This document shows, piece by piece, positions 24,631 through 33,108 of a stretch of DNA of 64,000 nucleotides. The DNA is from Desulfobacterium sp. Lineage in GTDB: Bacteria; Desulfobacterota; Desulfobacteria; Desulfobacterales; Desulfobacteraceae. How positions within the stretch are numbered: position 1 is the stretch's first letter; each line of letters opens with the position of its first letter. The notes below the pieces were generated by a model. The model made no database searches. It saw only the letters and a program-made list of their open reading frames with translations, and was not told the origin of the DNA. The DNA lies in the NCBI GenBank assembly GCA_030145245.1, contig JAQYWC010000048.1:1-64000 (forward strand). Direction: 5' to 3'. A program made the translations under genes and the position numbers.

Positions 24631-25668
24631 TTACTCGTAGTCGTACCAGAGACCGTTTCTGAACTCCGGGTTGTTCAGCCGCTCTTCAATGTCCACATGG
24701 AAGAAGTCGGCCAGGGGAGCGAAGATCTCCGGGTTGTCGGCCTGGACCTTTTGGGCTGCCTCAACCACCACCTCCAGCCCCTGTTTTGTCATCTTGCCCA
24801 TGGGGGGCCTGCATCCTCCTGCCGGCATGCCCAGGATCTGCATCAATGTCTTGAGGGCAAGGGGGTTTCTGGCCCTGCACTTCACTTTGCCAAGGGCAGA
24901 TGTCTCGGTGGTGGTGACCGTGACAAGTCCCAGGAGCGGGGCGAGGGCTTTCTGGATCTTTTCGGCTTCCTCTGTTTTGCCCTGGTCAAGGAGCATGACA
25001 AGGTCGGTCATGGCCTTGGGTGCCAGGTTGGACATGACGGAAAATCCGCCTGCGGCCTTGATGGCAGGGTCGGTCATCATTTCAAATATCAGGGAGTCAT
25101 CCCCGGACATGATGACAAAGTCGTTGCCGCAGCATTCGCGGGTCCGCCGCATGTTGTCGAGATCGCCGGTGGCCTCCTTTACCGTGGTGATGTTGGTGAA
25201 GTTTCTGGCGGCCAGGGCAAGGTCTTCGGGCAAGAGCTGTGCGCCGGTTCTTCCCGGGATGATGTAGGAGATGATCTTCGTGTCGGGAAACGCCTTTGCA
25301 ACCGGCTCGATATACTCCCTGCGGATCTCAAGGGAACTTGGACCGTTATAGTAGGGGTCCACCAGGAGTACGGCGTCGGCTCCGGCCTTGGCTGCGTGGC
25401 CCACAGCCTCCAGGGCTTCGTGGGTGTTGTTGCTGCCCGTTCCTGCGATGCAGAGGCACTTGCCTTTGGCGCCCTTGGCAACATCGGCAATGACCCGGTT
25501 GTGCTCTTCCCATTTAAGGGTCGGGCTCTCCCCGGTGGTTCCTGCGGCAAGGATTCCTGTTATGCCGTTTTCGATCTGAAATCTGATGAGCTGATCGAGG
25601 CCGTCGGTGTCAAGCTCTCCATTGCCGGTGAATGGCGTTACCAAGGCCGTATAGCATCCTGTCTTCAT
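24631..25668 (-). CDS. DapA-family aldolase/lyase (4-hydroxy-tetrahydrodipicolinate synthase-like)
   Basis: 345 residues from the ATG at 25668 (AGGGAGC upstream). DapA active-site features are present: AGTTGES for the Thr pair near residue 46, VDPYYNGP, a Tyr in SYIIPGRTG with the Arg, and the Schiff-base Lys in TTVKEATGD. The usual YNVP reads YIIP, and the C-terminus is about 50 residues longer than the standard 292-residue enzyme. It could be true DapA for lysine synthesis or a related aldolase acting on another 2-oxo acid. It is alone, with no dapB or lysine genes near. Confidence 0.78.
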   Translation of the reverse strand: MKTGCYTALVTPFTGNGELDTDGLDQLIRFQIENGITGILAAGTTGESPTLKWEEHNRVIADVAKGAKGKCLCIAGTGSNNTHEALEAVGHAAKAGADAVLLVDPYYNGPSSLEIRREYIEPVAKAFPDTKIISYIIPGRTGAQLLPEDLALAARNFTNITTVKEATGDLDNMRRTRECCGNDFVIMSGDDSLIFEMMTDPAIKAAGGFSVMSNLAPKAMTDLVMLLDQGKTEEAEKIQKALAPLLGLVTVTTTETSALGKVKCRARNPLALKTLMQILGMPAGGCRPPMGKMTKQGLEVVVEAAQKVQADNPEIFAPLADFFHVDIEERLNNPEFRNGLWYDYE

Positions 25669-25700
25669 AAAAAGCTCCCTGTGGATTATGGTGTATGTCA

Positions 25701-25779
25701 TATAGTTCTTCGCACTCGAATGGATGCCTGCTTTACCTATCTATAAAGAAGGGGTTTTATCCATATGCGAGGAGCTATA
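25701..25779 (+). mobile_element. MITE-like element, copy 1
   Basis: A 79-bp stretch with imperfect terminal inverted repeats: TATAGTTCTTCGCACTCGAA at the left end and the matching reverse TCGCATATGGAT-type end at the right, running into CTATA at 25775-25779. It is about 75% identical to 36086-36166 in the opposite orientation, with 19 identical bases in the stretch TCGCACTCGAATGGATGCC. No coding capacity. The ends and size suggest a non-autonomous palindromic mobile element. It sits in the spacer upstream of the TPR gene. Confidence 0.65.
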
Positions 25780-25868
25780 ATTCTTTTTTGAACGTGCAAG
25801 CCTCTTTGTGGCTCTGTTTAACCAGTACTTGCTACCATATGTGGAGACTCAGTTCAACCTCTTTTCCC

Positions 25869-25897
25869 TTGACACGCTGGCTTGTAAAAAATAGTAT
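25869..25897 (+). promoter_or_regulatory. Sigma-70-type promoter for the TPR gene operon
   Basis: A perfect TTGACA at 25869-25874 is separated by 17 bases from TAGTAT at 25892-25897, inside an AT-rich run. The TPR gene start is 55 bases downstream. This is the best housekeeping promoter match in the window. Confidence 0.7.
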
Positions 25898-25951
25898 ATA
25901 TGGATTTAAAATTTAGCTTGAATAAAAGTCGTTATAAACAAGGATTGATCC

Positions 25952-26614
25952 ATGGGAATTGCAGACAAGTCACAAAACGCGGAAGCGTATATTGCCAACT
26001 TACGTGCACAGCTGACCGAGAACAGCGAGTGCGGAACCTCCCACTATAATCTGGCTGTTGCCCTCATGGGTCAGCAGGAGTATGACCAGGCAGAAAAGGC
26101 CCTTCACGATGCCGTGGACTGCAGTCCCAATCTGGCCGAGGCCTATGTCCTACTGGGCGGTCTCTGCCTCCAGAGAAACGACCTGGAAGGGTGCCTCAGG
26201 TACAACCGCGCATCTGTCAAGGCAAGGGCCGGTTTTGCCGAAGGGTATGCCAATATCGGTTTTGTGCTCCTCCAGGCGATTGACGGGAAAAATCCCAAGG
26301 AGGATGAAGAGAAACTCGACATGGCCATCAAGAACCTGCGAAAGGCCATTGTTCATAATGCCAAGTTTGTACAGGCCTATGCCACCCTGGGTAATGCCTA
26401 CTACATGAAGGGACTGATTGAAGAGGGGATCAAGGCCAACCTTGAAGCGCTCAATGTTCATTCCGAATTCCCCATCGCCCATAACAACCTTGCCGTGGGC
26501 TACCTCCATACGGAGGAGTATGCCAAGGCCATCGAGCATTGCGACAAGGCCGAAGCCCTGGGGTTCGAGGTTGTTGAAGGCCTTAAAAATGAACTTGCCC
26601 CCCACAGGCAATAG
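25952..26614 (+). CDS. Tetratricopeptide repeat protein upstream of the dsr operon
   Basis: 220 residues, no signal peptide. At least four TPR units are visible from the recurring pattern YNLAVALMGQQEYDQAEKAL, AYVLLGGLCLQRNDLEG, AYATLGNAYYMKGLIEEGIK and AHNNLAVGYLHTEEYAKAIE. TPR proteins form scaffolds that bind other proteins. It is the first gene of a two-gene unit: the next gene starts at the base after its stop. With the terminator at 27841 it is transcribed apart from dsrAB, but its steady position next to them makes a maturation or assembly role for sulfite reductase worth testing (inference). Confidence 0.85.
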   Translation: MGIADKSQNAEAYIANLRAQLTENSECGTSHYNLAVALMGQQEYDQAEKALHDAVDCSPNLAEAYVLLGGLCLQRNDLEGCLRYNRASVKARAGFAEGYANIGFVLLQAIDGKNPKEDEEKLDMAIKNLRKAIVHNAKFVQAYATLGNAYYMKGLIEEGIKANLEALNVHSEFPIAHNNLAVGYLHTEEYAKAIEHCDKAEALGFEVVEGLKNELAPHRQ

Positions 26615-27790
26615 GTGAAACCCCTGACTCAGGATTTTACATATCGCATGGCAGGGGTGGAGGGAACCATTGATGCAGACTCGCGCCTTTGGAACCTTTC
26701 CCTGGATGAGGCTTGTCCCTCCTTTCACCTTTCCCATTTCTTTGAATCGGCCACAGCCTTTATTCAACAGGACGATTACAGGGGTGTGCGCCAGGGATTG
26801 TGCTTTTACGGCAGGGAGGACACTCCCCTTTCGGAGATCGCGTCCATTGAGATCTGCCTTGAAAAGCACGGCGCCTTTTACCATCCTGCCCGGGTTTCGG
26901 TGGTGCTTGCATCACAAGAGATGCTGCTCTTTGTCCTGAATACGGCTGTTTCAGATTCCGGCCTTGCCGTGATGGAATCCGAAGCAAGGGCTCTTTTAAG
27001 GCTTGCCCGGGAGGTCTCCGATGTGGCTCTTCCCCGGGTCTTTTCTGCCGGCCGGGTCGCCGTAAAAGAGGGAGAGGCCGGCTTTTTTCTAGGCCAGTGG
27101 TTTGAAGGATATCTTGAGTTTCACATTTCGGGCTCCCCGGAAAACCGACACCTGGAACTCTGGGAGAGCGATGGCGCTATTATTTCTGTTGACGCGCCCG
27201 GTTATTTTGATCTTTATGGTCAGGCCGCCGAGATTCTCACCCGGCTCTACAATATTGAAACCTTTGAACAGGTATTCCCCTGGCACCATGCGGCAGGGGA
27301 TTTTGTGGCAAAACCCCTGGACAGTGGATTTGACCTTCGCCTCATCACCGTGAGAAATTACGACTCCATGATAGGAATCGCCGGCGAATCCGGCGTTGTT
27401 GATATGGACGGGGTTAACAGGGCCCTGCTCCTCTTTTTTCTCAACCTCTGCTTGAGAATGCGCCTGGACAGGATCGACGGCACCAAAGAGTTCTGTATGG
27501 TTGATCCCGGTGTCGTACCCCACGTGGTTGACGGCTTTTTCAGGGGGCTGCAATCAAAACGGCTGGGTGCCATGGCAGGTGCCGGCCTATGCCGGAGTTT
27601 CGTCGATTTTACTGAAGAATTTGACCTGGGCGAACTGCAGGAAATTACTGAAATGACAGTTGCTTCCTACAATCCCAAGGCCCCCGAGATTCCACTGATT
27701 AAAAGAGATCTTGCCGCACACGGTGAAATGGTGGTATCTCAACTGAGGGAAATGGGGAAAAAGAGCTTTTTTATTGACAAGGCTTTTTAG
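26615..27790 (+). CDS. Unknown 391-residue protein, possibly phosphotransferase-like fold
   Basis: GTG start directly after the TAG of the TPR gene. Family not recognised. It is soluble, with a beta-rich N-terminal half and a helical C-terminal half. HHAAGDFVAKPLD near residue 229 and VVDMDGVNRALLLFFLNL near 261 faintly recall the catalytic loop and DFG-like region of aminoglycoside-phosphotransferase/kinase folds, but the usual HGD..N and D residues are not clear. The gene is coupled to a TPR protein and lies next to dsrAB, so a partner of the TPR protein is the best guess. Confidence 0.75.
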   Translation: MKPLTQDFTYRMAGVEGTIDADSRLWNLSLDEACPSFHLSHFFESATAFIQQDDYRGVRQGLCFYGREDTPLSEIASIEICLEKHGAFYHPARVSVVLASQEMLLFVLNTAVSDSGLAVMESEARALLRLAREVSDVALPRVFSAGRVAVKEGEAGFFLGQWFEGYLEFHISGSPENRHLELWESDGAIISVDAPGYFDLYGQAAEILTRLYNIETFEQVFPWHHAAGDFVAKPLDSGFDLRLITVRNYDSMIGIAGESGVVDMDGVNRALLLFFLNLCLRMRLDRIDGTKEFCMVDPGVVPHVVDGFFRGLQSKRLGAMAGAGLCRSFVDFTEEFDLGELQEITEMTVASYNPKAPEIPLIKRDLAAHGEMVVSQLREMGKKSFFIDKAF

Positions 27791-27814
27791 AAATTTTATA
27801 GGAGCTCTAATATT

Positions 27815-27864
27815 CTGCTATAGCAGTGCCGTGAATACGTGATGGCCACCTAGGCCATCTTTTT
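27815..27864 (+). terminator. Terminator of the TPR operon, with an adjacent 12-bp palindrome
   Basis: GATGGCC (27841-27847) and GGCCATC (27853-27859) form a 7-bp stem with a 5-base loop followed by TTTTT, an intrinsic terminator 50 bases after the 391-residue gene. Just upstream the perfect palindrome CTGCTATAGCAG (27815-27826) could be an operator or part of the 3' fold. Together they insulate dsrAB from the upstream genes. Confidence 0.7.
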
Positions 27865-27974
27865 GGAGATAGCTTTGAGGCAAGACTATTGAATGAAATG
27901 ACGTCCACCCCTGTTAAGCAGGAAGACTTTTTTCATCAAGAGAATGTAATTTAACTATTAACGGAGGTAAGTAA

Positions 27975-29300
27975 ATGGCAAAACATGAAACTCCTTTATT
28001 GGACCAGCTAGAGTCTGGTCCATGGCCGAGTTTTGTCTCTGACATGAAGCAGCAGGCTGAAGTCAGAGCAAAAAATGAAGCAAATGTGGAATTTCAGATT
28101 CCTGTGGATTGTGTGGATGATCTCCTTGGCGTTCTGGAGCTTTCCTTTAAACATGGACGTACCCATTGGAAACATGGTGGTATCGTAGGTGTTTTCGGTT
28201 ACGGTGGTGGTGTTATCGGTCGTTACTGCGATCAGCCCAACCTGTTCCCCGGTGTTGAGCATTTTCATACAATGCGGGTTAACCAGCCTGCTGGTAAGTA
28301 CTACACCTCAGAATATCTCAGACAGATCACCAAGCTCTGGGACATGAGGGGTTCCGGCATGACAAACATGCATGGCGCCACAGGCGATATCATTCTCCTC
28401 GGTACTACCACTCCCCAGCTCGAAGAGGTTTTTTATGAGCTGACCCACAACATGAATCAGGATCTCGGTGGTTCAGGTTCCAACCTGAGAACCCCGGCTG
28501 ACTGCCTTGGTGAGTCCCGTTGCGAGTACTCCTGCTACGACACCAATGCGCTGGTTCATTTCCTGACCAACGAGTTCCAGGATGAGCTCCATCGTCCTGC
28601 GTTCCCCTACAAGTTCAAGTTCAAGCTCGATGGCTGCCCCAACTGCTGTGTAGCTTCCATCGCTCGTTCTGACATGTCCTTCATCGGTACCTGGAAAGAT
28701 GATATCAAGATCGATCAGGATGCAGTGAACAAGTACGTTGAGGGCGATGCTGGTTATCCTGCAAACGCCGGCGCCCACAAGGACAGAGACTGGGGCCCCT
28801 TCGATATCCAGAAAGAGGTTATCGGCCTTTGTCCCACTGGCTGCATGAAGATGAACGGCAAAGAGCTTGAGATCGACAATTCAAACTGTACCCGCTGCAT
28901 GCACTGCATCAACGTTATGCCCAGGGCTCTCAAGATCGGTGACGAGAGAGGATGTTCCATCCTCGTAGGCGCCAAGGCTCCTATCCTTGACGGTGCTCAG
29001 ATGGGTTCTCTGCTGGTTCCCTTTATCGAGGTCAATCCTGACAACGATTACGAAGCCATCACAGAAGTCATTGAGAATGTCTGGGATTGGTGGATGGAAG
29101 AGGGCAAGAACCGTGAGCGTCTCGGTGAGCTGATCATGCGCCAGGGTTTCCAGAAGATCCTTGAGGTTACAGGTATCGAGGCGGCGCCCCAGCATGTTGC
29201 ATACCCCAGAACCAACCCCTACATCTTCTGGAAAGAGGATGAGGTAGAGGGCGGCTGGGAACGCGACGTTGATGAATACAGAAAACATCACCTGAGATAA
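27975..29300 (+). CDS. dsrA: Dissimilatory sulfite reductase, alpha subunit
   Basis: 441 residues. With DsrB it forms the siroheme enzyme that reduces sulfite in the cytoplasm, the last block of sulfate respiration. The siroheme-[4Fe-4S] cysteines are at positions 177, 183, 221 and 225 (CLGESRC and CPNCC), and the inserted ferredoxin domain has CTRCMHC near residue 305. The length is standard. A strong GGAGGT box precedes the ATG at an ideal distance. Codon use is shifted toward a restricted set compared with neighbours, as expected for a highly expressed gene. Confidence 0.98.
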   Translation: MAKHETPLLDQLESGPWPSFVSDMKQQAEVRAKNEANVEFQIPVDCVDDLLGVLELSFKHGRTHWKHGGIVGVFGYGGGVIGRYCDQPNLFPGVEHFHTMRVNQPAGKYYTSEYLRQITKLWDMRGSGMTNMHGATGDIILLGTTTPQLEEVFYELTHNMNQDLGGSGSNLRTPADCLGESRCEYSCYDTNALVHFLTNEFQDELHRPAFPYKFKFKLDGCPNCCVASIARSDMSFIGTWKDDIKIDQDAVNKYVEGDAGYPANAGAHKDRDWGPFDIQKEVIGLCPTGCMKMNGKELEIDNSNCTRCMHCINVMPRALKIGDERGCSILVGAKAPILDGAQMGSLLVPFIEVNPDNDYEAITEVIENVWDWWMEEGKNRERLGELIMRQGFQKILEVTGIEAAPQHVAYPRTNPYIFWKEDEVEGGWERDVDEYRKHHLR

Positions 29301-29316
29301 CGGAGGGAGAATAACA

Positions 29317-30465
29317 ATGGCATTTATATCATCTGGTTACAATCCAGAGAAACCGATGGAAAACAGAATCACTGACATCGGTCCGAGACATTATGAAGAG
29401 TTCTACCCTGAAGTTATCAAGAAGAATAAGGGTAAATGGACACACCACGAGATCCTCGAGTCCGGCGTTCTGGTCCACGTTTCCGAGACTGGCGACGAAG
29501 TCTACACCGTACGTTGCGGTGGCGCTCGACTCATGGGTACAGCCCATATCAACGAGATCTGCGACATTGCTGACAAGCACTGTGACGGACACCTTCGTTT
29601 CACCACTCGTAACAACATCGAGTTCATGGTTGATTCAAAGGACAAGCTTGAGCCCCTCATGAACGACCTCAAGAGCCGTAAATACGCTGGCGGAAGCTTT
29701 AAGTTTCCCATCGGCGGAACCGGCGCTGGTATCACCAATATCGTTCATACACAGGGCTGGATCCATTGCCACACACCTGCTACCGATGCTTCCGGTACAG
29801 TAAAGGCAACCATGGATACACTGTTTGACGATTTCCAGAGCATGAAGCTGCCTGCACACCTCAGGGTGTCCATGGCTTGCTGCCTCAACATGTGCGGCGC
29901 CGTTCACTGCTCAGACATCGCCATCCTCGGTTACCATAGAAAGCCCCCAATGCTTGATCATGAGTACCTTGACAAGCTTTGCGAGATCCCCCTTGCCGTA
30001 TCTGCATGCCCCACCGCAGCTATCAAACCCGCAAAGGTGACTCTTGAGAACGGAACAGAGGTTAAGTCTGTTGCGGTAAAGAACGAGCGCTGCATGTTCT
30101 GTGGTAACTGCTACACCATGTGTCCTTCAATGCCTCTTGCTGATACAGAAGGTGACGGTATTGTTCTCATGGCTGGTGGAAAGGTTTCCAACAGAATCAG
30201 CGATCCCAAGTTCTCCAAGGTTGTTGTGGCATTCCTCCCCAACGAGATGCCCCGCTGGCCTTCAATGACCGATGCCATCACTAAGATGGTCAATGCTTAC
30301 TCAAACGGCGCTAACAAGTACGAGCGTCTGGGTGACTGGGCAGAGAGAATCGGATGGGAGAAGTTCTTTGAAGTATGTGAGCTTGACTTTACACATCACC
30401 TCATCGATGATTTCCGTCAGCAGGCATACATGTCCTGGCGTCAGTCCACCCAGTTCAAGTTCTAA
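29317..30465 (+). CDS. dsrB: Dissimilatory sulfite reductase, beta subunit
   Basis: 382 residues, beginning 16 bases after dsrA with its own CGGAGGGAG box. Siroheme-cluster ligands are at Cys151 (HCHTPATD), Cys188, Cys189 and Cys193 (CCLNMC). The ferredoxin-type insert has [13 protein letters not shown] near residue 260. This subunit carries the catalytically active siroheme in characterised enzymes. All ligands are intact. It is followed by a strong hairpin in the 100-bp gap before dsrD. Confidence 0.98.
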   Translation: MAFISSGYNPEKPMENRITDIGPRHYEEFYPEVIKKNKGKWTHHEILESGVLVHVSETGDEVYTVRCGGARLMGTAHINEICDIADKHCDGHLRFTTRNNIEFMVDSKDKLEPLMNDLKSRKYAGGSFKFPIGGTGAGITNIVHTQGWIHCHTPATDASGTVKATMDTLFDDFQSMKLPAHLRVSMACCLNMCGAVHCSDIAILGYHRKPPMLDHEYLDKLCEIPLAVSACPTAAIKPAKVTLENGTEVKSVAVKNERCMFCGNCYTMCPSMPLADTEGDGIVLMAGGKVSNRISDPKFSKVVVAFLPNEMPRWPSMTDAITKMVNAYSNGANKYERLGDWAERIGWEKFFEVCELDFTHHLIDDFRQQAYMSWRQSTQFKF

Positions 30466-30503
30466 TTTAAGAACCAACTGGTGTTGACAGAGTAAGATTC
30501 AAG

Positions 30504-30531
30504 GCCGGAGCGCTTTTTTGGGCGCTCCGGC
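30504..30531 (+). terminator. Strong hairpin between dsrB and dsrD (partial terminator or mRNA-stabilising stem)
   Basis: A perfect 10-bp GC-rich stem (30504-30513 with 30522-30531) with an 8-base T-rich loop. The following bases TGTCACGTTTT are only weakly T-rich, so it should terminate inefficiently or protect the dsrAB message 3' end, lowering dsrD and dsrN-type expression relative to dsrAB. Confidence 0.65.
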
Positions 30532-30565
30532 TGTCACGTTTTAAAATTAATAAAGGGGTAGCATC

Positions 30566-30823
30566 ATGAGCGATCTTCTCGAGAACAAAGAGGAAGCCCA
30601 GAAACTCGTTCTAGAGTTTCTTCAGAAAAAATCAAAAGCAAAGTCCAAGTTCTACATCAAGGACTTTTACAAGCTCTTTCCCGATGACAAACCCAGGATG
30701 ATCAAAAAGGTTATCAACAACATGGTAACTGAGGAGATCCTTGAGTACTGGTCAAGCGGAAGCACAACCATGTACGGTATCAAGGGTGCTGGAAAGCAGT
30801 CTGCCACAGAGGGCGAAGATTAA
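30566..30823 (+). CDS. dsrD: DsrD, small winged-helix sulfite reductase activator
   Basis: 85 residues, slightly longer than the roughly 78 of the Desulfovibrio protein. The body FYIKDFYKLFPDDKPRMIKK and ILEYWSSGSTTMYGIKG matches the DsrD winged-helix fold. Work on the family shows that DsrD binds DsrAB and stimulates sulfite reduction rather than acting on DNA. AAGGGG precedes the ATG. It follows the dsrB hairpin and precedes the cobyrinate-synthase-like gene by 20 bases. Confidence 0.95.
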   Translation: MSDLLENKEEAQKLVLEFLQKKSKAKSKFYIKDFYKLFPDDKPRMIKKVINNMVTEEILEYWSSGSTTMYGIKGAGKQSATEGED

Positions 30824-30843
30824 TAGGCTCAAGTAATAAAACC

Positions 30844-32316
30844 ATGCAGCAGATGAAAAAAACAGTTCCAGGCCTTGTCGTTGCGGGTTTGAGGGGCGGG
30901 TCCGGTAAAACTGTAATATCTCTTGGTATTGCAGCTGCATGGAGCAACTCCGAAATAGAGGTGGCGCCGTTTAAGAAGGGGCCCGACTATATCGATGCCG
31001 GCTGGCTGTCCTTAGCAGCCGGCCGGTCTTGCTACAACCTCGATACCTACCTCTGTACCCCTCCCCAGGTCGAGCACAGCTTCTACTCCCATTGCCGGGA
31101 TTGCGACATTTCCGTGGTCGAAGGCAACCGGGGTCTGTTTGACGGTATCGATCTTGAGGGACGGACCAGCACGGCCGAGCTTGCAAAGCTTCTGAACCTT
31201 CCTGTCCTTCTTGTCCTCGATTGCACCAAGAGCACCCGGACCATGGCGGCCCTGCTCCTCGGGTGCATGCATTTTGATCCCGATCTCACCATTCTCGGAG
31301 TGGTTCTCAACCGGGTGGCAGGAAAGCGCCATGAGAACAAGGTTCGGGATAACATTAAACAGTTCTGCGATCTTCCTGTGTTTGGTGCGGTTCCCAAATT
31401 GTCGGCCAGGGATTTTCCCGAGCGCCACATGGGACTTGTTCCCATTGAGGAGCACTCCCTTGCCATGGATTCTGTGACGGCCGCAGCAAAGGTGGCCCGG
31501 GAGTATATTGACCTTGACAGGCTCCACCAGGCCTGCATGGAGACAGCTTCCAGGGTTCCATCCAGGGAACCCCTTGGAAAAGCCGTCAGCCCCAGCCAGG
31601 ATTTTTCAACAGCCGCAACCGTCTCAACAGCCCGGCCGGCTTCGACGCCGTCCTCTCTTCCCAAAGGGGAAGCGGATGGGCCTGTCGTCGGCATCATCAA
31701 GGATTCCGCGTTCCAGTTCTATTACCCGGACAACCTCGAAGCCCTGGAGGCCAGCGGGGCAAAGCTCCGGTATATCAGCCCGTTAAAGGAGAGTGTCATT
31801 CCCCATGTGGATGCCATTTACATGGGCGGCGGTTTTCCTGAGACCCATGCGCCCCAGCTCGCAGCCAACAAAGGATTTCGTGAAAATTTAAGGAACCTCG
31901 CCAGCCAGGGCCTTCCCATCTATGCCGAGTGCGGGGGATTCATCTTCCTTGGAGAGAGCCTTCTCCTTGACGGTGTATCCTATGACATGGCCGGGGTGCT
32001 TCCGGTCCATTTCGGCCTTTCAAAGCGGCCGGTGGGCCATGGTTATACCCAGGTGAAGGTGGTTGAAGATAATCCCTATTTTAAGAAGGGGGAGACCATC
32101 AAGGGGCACGAGTTCCGCTACTCCACCGTCCTTGACCTGGACCCGACCCAGGGCTCCATGGCCTTTGCCATGGACCGGGGAAAGGGAATCGTCAACAAGC
32201 AGGACGGATTCTTCCGGGACAATGTGTTTGCCACCTATACCCACATCCTTGCTTCAGGAACGCCCTCCTGGGCCGAATCGATCATCAGGCAGGCATTGGC
32301 CTACAGGAACCGCTAA
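30844..32316 (+). CDS. dsrN: CbiA/CobB-type glutamine amidotransferase, probable siroheme amidase (DsrN)
   Basis: 490 residues. An N-terminal dethiobiotin-synthetase-like ATPase (GLRGGSGKTVISLGIA near residue 15, PFKKGPDYIDAGWLS near 43), then a Ser/Ala/Pro-rich linker (about 235-275), then a class I glutamine amidotransferase domain with YAECGGFIFLGES, catalytic Cys near residue 363, and GHEFRYST near 420. Family members make cobyrinate a,c-diamide. In dsr operons this gene is linked to amidation of the siroheme used by DsrAB. Lack of other cobalamin genes here favours that role. A cobalamin function cannot be excluded. Confidence 0.85.
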   Translation: MQQMKKTVPGLVVAGLRGGSGKTVISLGIAAAWSNSEIEVAPFKKGPDYIDAGWLSLAAGRSCYNLDTYLCTPPQVEHSFYSHCRDCDISVVEGNRGLFDGIDLEGRTSTAELAKLLNLPVLLVLDCTKSTRTMAALLLGCMHFDPDLTILGVVLNRVAGKRHENKVRDNIKQFCDLPVFGAVPKLSARDFPERHMGLVPIEEHSLAMDSVTAAAKVAREYIDLDRLHQACMETASRVPSREPLGKAVSPSQDFSTAATVSTARPASTPSSLPKGEADGPVVGIIKDSAFQFYYPDNLEALEASGAKLRYISPLKESVIPHVDAIYMGGGFPETHAPQLAANKGFRENLRNLASQGLPIYAECGGFIFLGESLLLDGVSYDMAGVLPVHFGLSKRPVGHGYTQVKVVEDNPYFKKGETIKGHEFRYSTVLDLDPTQGSMAFAMDRGKGIVNKQDGFFRDNVFATYTHILASGTPSWAESIIRQALAYRNR

Positions 32317-32359
32317 ACCCTTCTTTCACACCCTTAAATTCCCGGATAATTAATTTCAG

Positions 32360-32395
32360 AATGCCGCACATGGAGAGAACTTCATGTGCGGCATT
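32360..32395 (+). terminator. Terminator hairpin after the dsr operon
   Basis: A perfect 13-bp stem (32360-32372 with 32383-32395) with a 10-base loop, followed by GTTGTATCTTT. It lies 43 bases after the last dsr gene stop and is the likely end of that transcript, backed by a second palindrome 45 bases on. Confidence 0.7.
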
Positions 32396-32435
32396 GTTGT
32401 ATCTTTGGGTCCTGGTGACGATTGCCTGTCGCTCA

Positions 32436-32474
32436 ATAAAAAAGGGCTTTTCCGATTAATCGGAAAAGCCCTTT
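32436..32474 (-). terminator. Terminator of the cytochrome c gene (17-bp perfect palindrome)
   Basis: Arms of 17 bases (32441-32457 and 32458-32474) match perfectly without a loop. Read on the minus strand the stem is followed by TTTTTTATT, a textbook intrinsic terminator 24 bases after the cytochrome stop. On the plus strand it backs up the dsr terminator. Confidence 0.85.
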
Positions 32475-32497
32475 GGAACGTCTATGCGTGGTACTGA

Positions 32498-32968
32498 TTA
32501 CTTCTTGGTCTTGGGATGGCAGGCCTTGCAGGATGCGGGAGCAGGACCCTTGGTTCCCTTGGGATCCTTGGGATCTTTCAGGGATTTGTTGTGATCCTTG
32601 TGGCAAGTGATGCAGTTTGCATGGACAGCATCCTGCTGGTACTTCTTGATCTTGTCTTTTTTCTTGAGTTTCTCGCCCTTAACCTTTACGGTCTCGGTGT
32701 GGCACTCTACACAGCGCTGAACGTCGTCACCCATTTTGAGTTTGAGGGCTTTGCCCTTGTCATCATGGTGGCATACACCGCAGTCGAGCTTGTAGTCTTC
32801 AGCATGCTTCTTGTGGGTAAACTCAACAAGGCCTTTCTTGTGCTTTGCGTATTCCTTTGTTTCCATCTTAAAGGTGTCGGCAACTTTGGTTCCAGCGTAG
32901 ATACCAGTGGATGCAAACAGAACAGCCATTCCGGCTACCACTAGCAAAGTCAACAGTTTCTTGCTCAT
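32498..32968 (-). CDS. Periplasmic tetraheme class III cytochrome c
   Basis: About 156 residues with a signal peptide ending near residue 25. Four haem motifs are seen: CGVCH, CVECH, CITCH and CKACH, with extra His residues (FTHKKH) that supply distal ligands. The spacing is of the cytochrome c3/c7-like class III type, but the very Lys-rich insert between haem 2 and 3 and the DPKDPKGTKGP stretch before haem 4 are unusual. It would carry electrons in the periplasm. The start at 32968 is preferred because AGGAG lies 11 bases upstream; a GTG four codons earlier is possible. Confidence 0.88.
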   Translation of the reverse strand: MSKKLLTLLVVAGMAVLFASTGIYAGTKVADTFKMETKEYAKHKKGLVEFTHKKHAEDYKLDCGVCHHDDKGKALKLKMGDDVQRCVECHTETVKVKGEKLKKKDKIKKYQQDAVHANCITCHKDHNKSLKDPKDPKGTKGPAPASCKACHPKTKK

Positions 32969-33067
32969 AATCCCATACACTCCTTTAATTGTTACAAGTT
33001 TAACTAATCCCTTACTCTTTATTTCACAGCTGTCCAGCTGTTAAATCCCGTACGAATCTTTGCGAAC

Positions 33068-33095
33068 TGTATAATAGAGGGTCAATCCCTGTCAA
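33068..33095 (-). promoter_or_regulatory. Sigma-70-type promoter for the cytochrome c gene
   Basis: On the minus strand TTGACA (33095-33090) and TATACA (33073-33068) are 16 bases apart, about 100 bases upstream of the cytochrome start, in the space after tatC. A second, overlapping TTGACC copy lies in the spacer. Confidence 0.6.
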
Positions 33096-33108
33096 TAATA
33101 AAAAGGGG

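Noticed and set aside
30483-30512. TTGACA near 30483 as an internal dsrD promoter
   Set aside because: No acceptable -10 at 16-18 bases; the spacing falls into the hairpin stem.
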